Shown in pieces: positions 58,352-64,000 of a DNA stretch of 64,000 bases. Below the pieces are notes generated by a model, which saw nothing but the letters and a program-made list of their open reading frames with translations, was not told the DNA's origin and did no database searches. Origin of the DNA: Salvator merianae. Its lineage: Eukaryota; Chordata; Lepidosauria; Squamata; Teiidae. Made by a program: the position numbers and the translations under genes. Each line of letters opens with the position of its first letter. Positions within the stretch are counted from its first letter, which is position 1. The DNA lies in the NCBI GenBank assembly GCA_003586115.2, contig QVOM02000101.1, positions 30,478,583-30,542,582 of the forward strand, written 5' to 3'.

Positions 58352-58605
58352 TTAATTGTGTAAGGAAAGTGAAACTGTGTTTTGTTTTGTTTTTCTTTGC
58401 CTTTAAAGTGAAATCTCACTGAATAGTACATTTAACAATAGTGCAGGGATTATGTGTGGATAGTCTTTGCCTTCATTTTCTGGAATGCAGTAAGACCAGT
58501 CCATGTCACACTCAAATAAACATGGTTAAAAACAAGAGTGGGTGGTGACATTTGTATATGGTGGGGCTAGTTGGTTATAGGAGGAGCCAAGAGGATCTCA
58601 TTATT

Positions 58606-58770
58606 TACTTAGAGTTGTCTGGTGCAGTACCTAAAGTACCGGCCTAGGACCTGAAAGTCCAGAGATCAAATTTTTATTCAGCCACTATGCTCACTAGATG
58701 GCATAGCTATAGTCACTGCTTTTCAGTTTCATTATCCTTCACAGAGCTGCAGCATAGACAAAAAGGGGAA
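58606..58770 (+). mobile_element. Old tRNA-derived SINE, second family
   Basis: The sequence GGTGCAGTACCTAAAGTACC, CCTAGGACCTGAAAGTCCAG, the B-box-like AGATCAAATTT and ATTCAGCCACTATGCTCACT match, in order, a tRNA-head SINE I recognise from sauropsid genomes. It differs from the 47.7-kb family. Strongly diverged. Confidence 0.55.
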
Positions 58771-59655
58771 ACATCCCTAAGTGAAAAGTGATAGTTAGGA
58801 CATCAAGCCCTTAACAGCAGTATAAGAAATTTCAGCACATGCAGCTTATCATGCAGGCATAACAGTTGAAATACCCTTTTCTATGTAAGTGCGAAAGGAA
58901 TTCTATCAACTTTTCCATCTGGCCACCATATGTTTCTCTAAGTGCCTCTCAGCCTTCCTGGAGAAAGACCATAGAAAGTGCTGTCTTTTGTAACATGCCC
59001 TTTCTTTCTTTTACCCTTCCCAAAGTTTCCCCGTAACACAATAAGGAGTCAGGGATATAGACACATGCTTTGTTCTTTCTCAACCACGTTTCCCATGCTC
59101 CAATATAAGGTTATAAATAGTGGTTGTTTCCTGTGATTCAGCACAGACTAAACATGCTATCCTGTGCTCTATGTGACAACAAAATCAGAGTAGGCAGCTA
59201 TGCAAGGGCATCTCCCCTCCCACAATTCTGATGGAGTGGTCCAACAGTCTGTCAGAGTTATTGTACCATAATATGTCATTGAAGAAATGATAAAAAATGA
59301 TATTTTATGTTCCTTCCACTCCAGCTAAGCTATTCCTTTAATGAAGATATGCTGACAGAACATTTAAAATTGGATGAAGCAATGGGGAGCTAAGGACAAA
59401 AATTAAGAATTATACAGTAATCCAGACCACAACCATGCCTTTGTCAACAGCAGAAATTTGTACCAGTCTTGGAAATGGATTATTTAAAGAGAAGACGTAG
59501 CAAAACCCACAAAGCCGCACAGAGTAGATAACACTCAGTTGGAGCATGCTACCAATAATGATATTAATTCTACATGGATTGACACAGGTGAGAGGCTACA
59601 CAGTAAGGAACTATTTATTGCTGGTACCATGGCATGAACATTGTATCTTGGGAAG
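58771..59655. other. Intergenic, no gene recognised
   Basis: No repeat with clear ends and no coding frame with recognisable homology. Confidence 0.4.
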
Positions 59656-59658
59656 CAA

Positions 59659-59701
59659 CATAATAATAATAGTAATAGTAAAAGTAGTAGTAGTAGTAGT
59701 A

Positions 59702-59742
<41 letters not shown>
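59659..59742. repeat. (TAA/TAG)n trinucleotide repeat
   Basis: About 28 units mixing AAT and AGT. Accounts for poly-leucine and poly-isoleucine frames here. Confidence 0.95.
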
Positions 59743-59743
<1 letters not shown>

Positions 59744-59854
59744 GAGAGAAGAAAAGGTTGTAGTAGATATAAACAAGAAAATAATGTGCCATGTCTCAGT
59801 TCAATCATGCTCAATCTTTTTTTCCCCCTGTAAAAACAAAAGCAAAATACTGTA

Positions 59855-59873
59855 CACACACACACACACACAC
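59855..59873. repeat. (CA)n microsatellite
   Basis: Nine CA units ending in CACGTAG. Confidence 0.9.
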
Positions 59874-60298
59874 GTAGTGTGTGCTTGGCTATTTTTGGAT
59901 GGACAGACAAGACAGATTACTGCTTGTTAGGGAATGAGTTATATCCTAGCAAATTATTTTGAACTATGATTAAAGCTGAAAAAAAAAAGAACAGTTGAAA
60001 CAGAAACATTTAAAATTTTGCTAAGGATTTCATCTTTACATATATATATTTTCAAGCCACACAGAATGTAATGTAAATAAAACAGACACAGGCAGGTAGG
60101 GGTGTTTACATCTCTTACTTAAGCTAAGCATTGCTTCTTGTGTTAAAGGAAACAAAAAGATTGAACAGAGGAAGGCACGCCAAAGAATGTACTCTGAAGC
60201 AAGGCTGATAAATAGTTACAGATTAAAACAAACAAACAAGAAAGAGATTTATCTGACACCTGTTTCCCCACCTCTTTCACTTGCACTGGAAGAAAAGA

Positions 60299-60302
<4 letters not shown>

Positions 60303-60339
<37 letters not shown>

Positions 60340-60377
60340 TACACACACACACACACACATATATATACATATATATA
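60303..60377. repeat. (TA)n-(CA)n-(TA)n microsatellite
   Basis: Alternating purine-pyrimidine throughout about 75 bases. Confidence 0.95.
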
Positions 60378-60379
60378 AT

Positions 60380-62395
60380 TACATTATACTCTTCTGTGCA
60401 GTATGATATATAACAGTACAGATATTGGTAATTTAAACCATCAACTTTTAACTCCTTGATTCTTGTAAGGCTCATTCTCTTGCATTGCAAAAACAAACAA
60501 ACCTCACCTACCCAGGATATTTTCTAACATCATTATCATTTGGTATTCTGCCTTTCCTTCATTTTTGGTTGTCTGGAACAAAAATGAAGGGAGATGGTTG
60601 CACATACTCTGCAGCCTTTTCTCTGCTTTACTATAGGACTATAAGACACAGAGCCGTTGGCTCACAAGCGATCTTCCAGGAGTTAGTAAATTTACTAAAA
60701 TGTGGAGCTGTACAGAATTTGTAAGTTAAGGCACTTTAGCCTAAGGGGGGTTCCAGACATGTCAAAATCATCATGGTGAAACCAACAGAGGGTGCCTCCA
60801 GACACAGGCTAAAATCCATGATTCTCCTGAACTATTTTGAGAATGCCAGACTAGTTAGTAGATTGAAAATCTGATATATCAGTATTAAGGGAAATCTGGC
60901 AATGATGCTTCCCATAATAGTTCCCCTTATCTATTCAGTATGTCTGCCAGTAGTTTCTAAAATAAACTTGATTTGTATAACCAGTAGCCATCCAAGCACA
61001 TGAAAAAGAGCAAAAGAAGTGGGTGGGTATTTGGCTGGCTTTCTGGTTACACAAATCATTTTTATTTTGGAAGCTGCCAGAACAGCAGACATGAGGATAA
61101 GTCAGTGATTGTTCTTAATCTTCTTTAGACCCATATTCCTTCTTGCCATTTAGGCCACATTCTGACACGGCATTTAACCAGTTTACAGGCCATCTTCAGT
61201 TCCCACTGGTCCAACACAATCTTGCCTTTCTGTAGTTTTTCTGGATTAAATTGGTGAAATCCGGACTACTTTGCATTTGGATTGAATGAGTTCTCAAGCC
61301 ATTCCAGATTGCTAGCCCGCTTTACTTTGTGATGTGAGAAAGCGGAAGGAGACTATTTGGGAGGGACTGTACTTTTGGGGGGGATGTACAGAGGGAGGGC
61401 TTCCCATTTCTTGCCATCCAATGACAGACTTTGTGCGTGGGCAGGAATTGCAATAGTTCCTTTCACCTCCATTATCTACCCTTCCCCCACTACCAGGAGA
61501 AAAGAAAACCCTCCTCGATTTCACCTTGTTAAATTATGGTCCTTTCTGTTCCTTTATCCACTATTCGACATTGCCAGGAAGAAATTAAAGGCTTCCTCCA
61601 CTTCCGTCTCCTGATTAAACCAAAAAACAAACAAAACAAAACAGACTGCGCCTGTTTGGGGGTGCAGTCCTCTTGCCCCAACAAAGAAACCACTCAGTAT
61701 CAGTTTTGCTGTCGGCAGCACACAGCTACATAGTGGGACACATACCTCTGTGGATGTCTCGTGGGGAGGTGAGATAGATTCCATTTGCTGGCCATTAACT
61801 ACACTATCATGATAGAGCCTCCCCACATTCCCCCCCCCCCATGTTTCCCCCTCTCCATAAAGCTCTCCCTGCTTTTGTGCTACTCTTAAATTGCACAGTG
61901 GAGCAGAAATTGCCATCTGTCCTTTAAGAAGGTTTATTGTGCGGTAGTGGGATATTAAAGTTCTGCTTGTGTAGATCTAGGCTGGAGGAGGAGAAGGAAC
62001 AAATGGCGAATGACTAATAACATTGCTAAATGAATTCATGTTCTGAGGCAGCAGCAGGGATATATGGAGGGTGGAGAATGAGCAAGTCTAAACTGAGTCT
62101 GTGTTAAAATGCAAATGTGGGAATGATCAGAAGACAAATTCAGTCCTTGTACTCTTCCGATACAGATTAAAGTTATGATGTCGGACTGTGCCATTGGAGG
62201 CAACCAGAGAGCCCTGACACCGTGTTGCGGCACTGCCAGTCTGTTGCTCTTAAAAACTGAATTAAAGATAGTGAGGAAAATCCCTCAGTATTTTTAATGT
62301 TCCAGTGTGCTTCCACACAATTGGTAATCTGGTGGAGCTCCTTTGACACAATATTAACTTATAGGAGCAAATTGCATGTGAAAAAGAAGCACCTG
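60380..62395. other. Intergenic, no gene recognised
   Basis: A G7 run lies at 61377-61383 and a C10 run at 61831-61840. The 120-codon frame at 61554-61916 (-) has no recognisable domain. A few CAG/GGCC-like DNA-element end words occur (60745-60850, 61150-61310) without convincing partners. Confidence 0.4.
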
Positions 62396-62523
<128 letters not shown>

Positions 62524-63335
62524 AGAAAAGTGGTGCATGTTTCAAACTCCTCAAGCTGAATCAGGTGCTGTGCAAAAGAAGTCTGCACTAAGATTGTGAT
62601 CAGAAGTTCTCATTATGGTAACAAGAATACACATGAGGTACCTGAGGGTTACACACAGGCATATTCCTGACATATGTCAGAAAGAATAAGGGGCAAAAAA
62701 AAGTTGGGTTTCACACTCCTGGAGCATCTCAGTAACACCCTCCTCCTGCTGTGTTGGATCAGGCATCATTTGAAGCCTGTGTCTGGCACAGCTGTCAAAC
62801 AACCAGCTGAAATGTCCAGCTGATCGGCATGACGTATGGCTGTCTTTTCAGTTGTAGATCGTGTCACACAATCATAAGATGGCACAACCATTCCAGGGCT
62901 ATGCAATAGGTCCAAGTCTGGCAGGCCATGTTTTGGTAAAATGGTATCTTTCATTAAAGAGGCATCATGTCTCTGTGCTATCTGAAGACAGCCTCTATTA
63001 TTGAAAGCACTTGCAAATATATGCAAAACTATTATCTGAAACAACTCCTATATTCTTAATAGTTGGGGAGAGGGTAACATTACAATTTGTAATGAAGATT
63101 ACATCTGCAAACGTTCCTTCTCTATGATTATTAAATTTCAAAAGTCTTCACTTCTTTTCAGCTCTGCAACCCTAGTAACTTGGGAAAAAGGAAGAAAAGT
63201 TGAGACCTATTTATTTGAGGAATAAAAAAGTCAAATGAAAAGAACATTGGAAAGTAATTATGAATGCTGAACAAGTAAGAAAACTGATGAGAGAAACAGA
63301 GGATATGAAGCAGTAGCAAACTATGCATTCTTTTG
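62524..63335. other. Intergenic, no gene recognised
   Basis: No coding frame with homology. The 92-codon frame at 62766-63044 (-) has no recognised domain. Confidence 0.4.
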
Positions 63336-63336
63336 T

Positions 63337-63368
<32 letters not shown>

Positions 63369-63394
63369 AAAGAAAGAAAGAAAGAAAGAAAGAA
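63337..63394. repeat. (CAAG)n-(AAAG)n microsatellite
   Basis: About 8 CAAG units passing into about 7 AAAG units. Confidence 0.95.
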
Positions 63395-63689
63395 TAACAG
63401 ATTTCTAGTAGCAAAAGAGCAGAGTATTGTGTAAAAGTTTACACAAGAAGTTTGCTTTCTCTATAGCAGCTCACAGTGATAAACAGCCTTTCAAGAATGA
63501 GTAATTGGATAAGATTTCAGCCAATGAAGTTAGGGTAAAATTGTTGATGTTGATATTCTCTAATGAAACAAACAACTGTTTATTGTGGTCATATGCATCC
63601 AAATAGCAATGGACTTTGTGGTGTTGGAGAAGACTTTTCAGAGTTCCTTAAGGAACTCTCAAGGAGGTCAAATTAGTTAATACTAAAGG

Positions 63690-63985
63690 CAATCAACCCT
63701 GTTCCTTGAAAGGATAGTGAAAATGAAGTTCAAATACTTCGGTCACATAATGAGAAGACAGGACTCATTGAAAAAGGCCGTGATGCTGGAAAAGACTGAA
63801 GGTAAAAGGAGAACAGCAGAGGATGAGATGGATAGATAGTGTAATGGAAGCAACTAGCATGAGCTTGAGTTAACATTTTGAGTTGCAGTAGAAGATAGAA
63901 GGACCTTGTGTGCTATTGTCCATGAAGTCATGAAGTGTCAGACATGACTGAATTACTGAATAAGAAGCAACAATGAGAACAGACA
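63690..63985 (+). mobile_element. BovB (RTE-clade) LINE 3' end
   Basis: Decayed C-terminal reading frame (GAAGTTCAAATACTTCGGTC; AATGAGAAGACAGGACTCAT; the AGCAACTAGCATGAGCTTGA block), followed by the diagnostic BovB end (GTCATGAAGTGTCAGACATG, ACTGAATTACTGAATAAGAA and a CAACAA tail). 5'-truncated. Confidence 0.8.
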
Positions 63986-64000
63986 TTAGTTTAAAACCAA

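Noticed and set aside
63337..63394. CRISPR-like or satellite array of CAAG/AAAG units
   Set aside because: Four-base units without spacers; a plain microsatellite.

Overview
The window looks like nuclear DNA of a squamate reptile, more likely a lizard or gecko than a snake, though I cannot separate these. It holds one protein-coding gene, SLITRK6, on the + strand at 51787-54315, in a gene-poor and repeat-rich neighbourhood. The squamate call is an inference from the repeat mix: young L2 and CR1 LINEs, BovB/RTE fragments, tRNA-derived SINEs, short hAT-type and Harbinger-like elements, and long TTTC/AAAG microsatellites. There are no bacterial-type genes, operons or CRISPR arrays.

Layout. 1-14.4 kb: intergenic DNA with a 3' CR1 fragment (5.2-6.4 kb), an old L2 (6.4-7.1 kb), an AT-rich MITE (7.86-8.18 kb) and microsatellites. 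14.5-18.3 kb: an old antisense CR1, split by a 1,355-bp insertion with hAT-like ends that looks like a composite transposon. 18.94-19.66 kb: an extremely GC-rich non-autonomous hAT element with a perfect 8-bp target duplication. 20-29 kb: a family of ~400-500-bp DNA elements, a BovB fragment and a second copy of the AT-rich MITE. 29.4-35.25 kb: a CR1 LINE with a nearly full-length L2 inserted in its reverse-transcriptase region. 37.3-38.5 kb: an old L2 carrying a foldback MITE. 38.55-39.35 kb: a fragment of an endogenous retrovirus (LTR, tRNA-Trp-type primer site, start of gag). 40-45 kb: intergenic DNA with an L2 3' end.

SLITRK6 locus. A probable non-coding first exon ends at a consensus donor (45881/45882). 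A 5.9-kb intron with two tRNA-derived SINEs follows, then an acceptor at 51776 and a second exon holding the whole reading frame. This is the one-coding-exon structure known for the SLITRK family. A polyadenylation signal lies 81 bases past the stop. 54.4-64 kb is 3' intergenic DNA with a GGTTCA-rich element, a short palindromic MITE, a SINE, several microsatellites and a BovB 3' end at the window edge.

Nothing else codes for a host protein that I can support. The most interesting material is in the mobile DNA: the composite hAT, the GC-rich hAT with two internal tandem-repeat blocks, the L2-in-CR1 nest, and the retroviral fragment.
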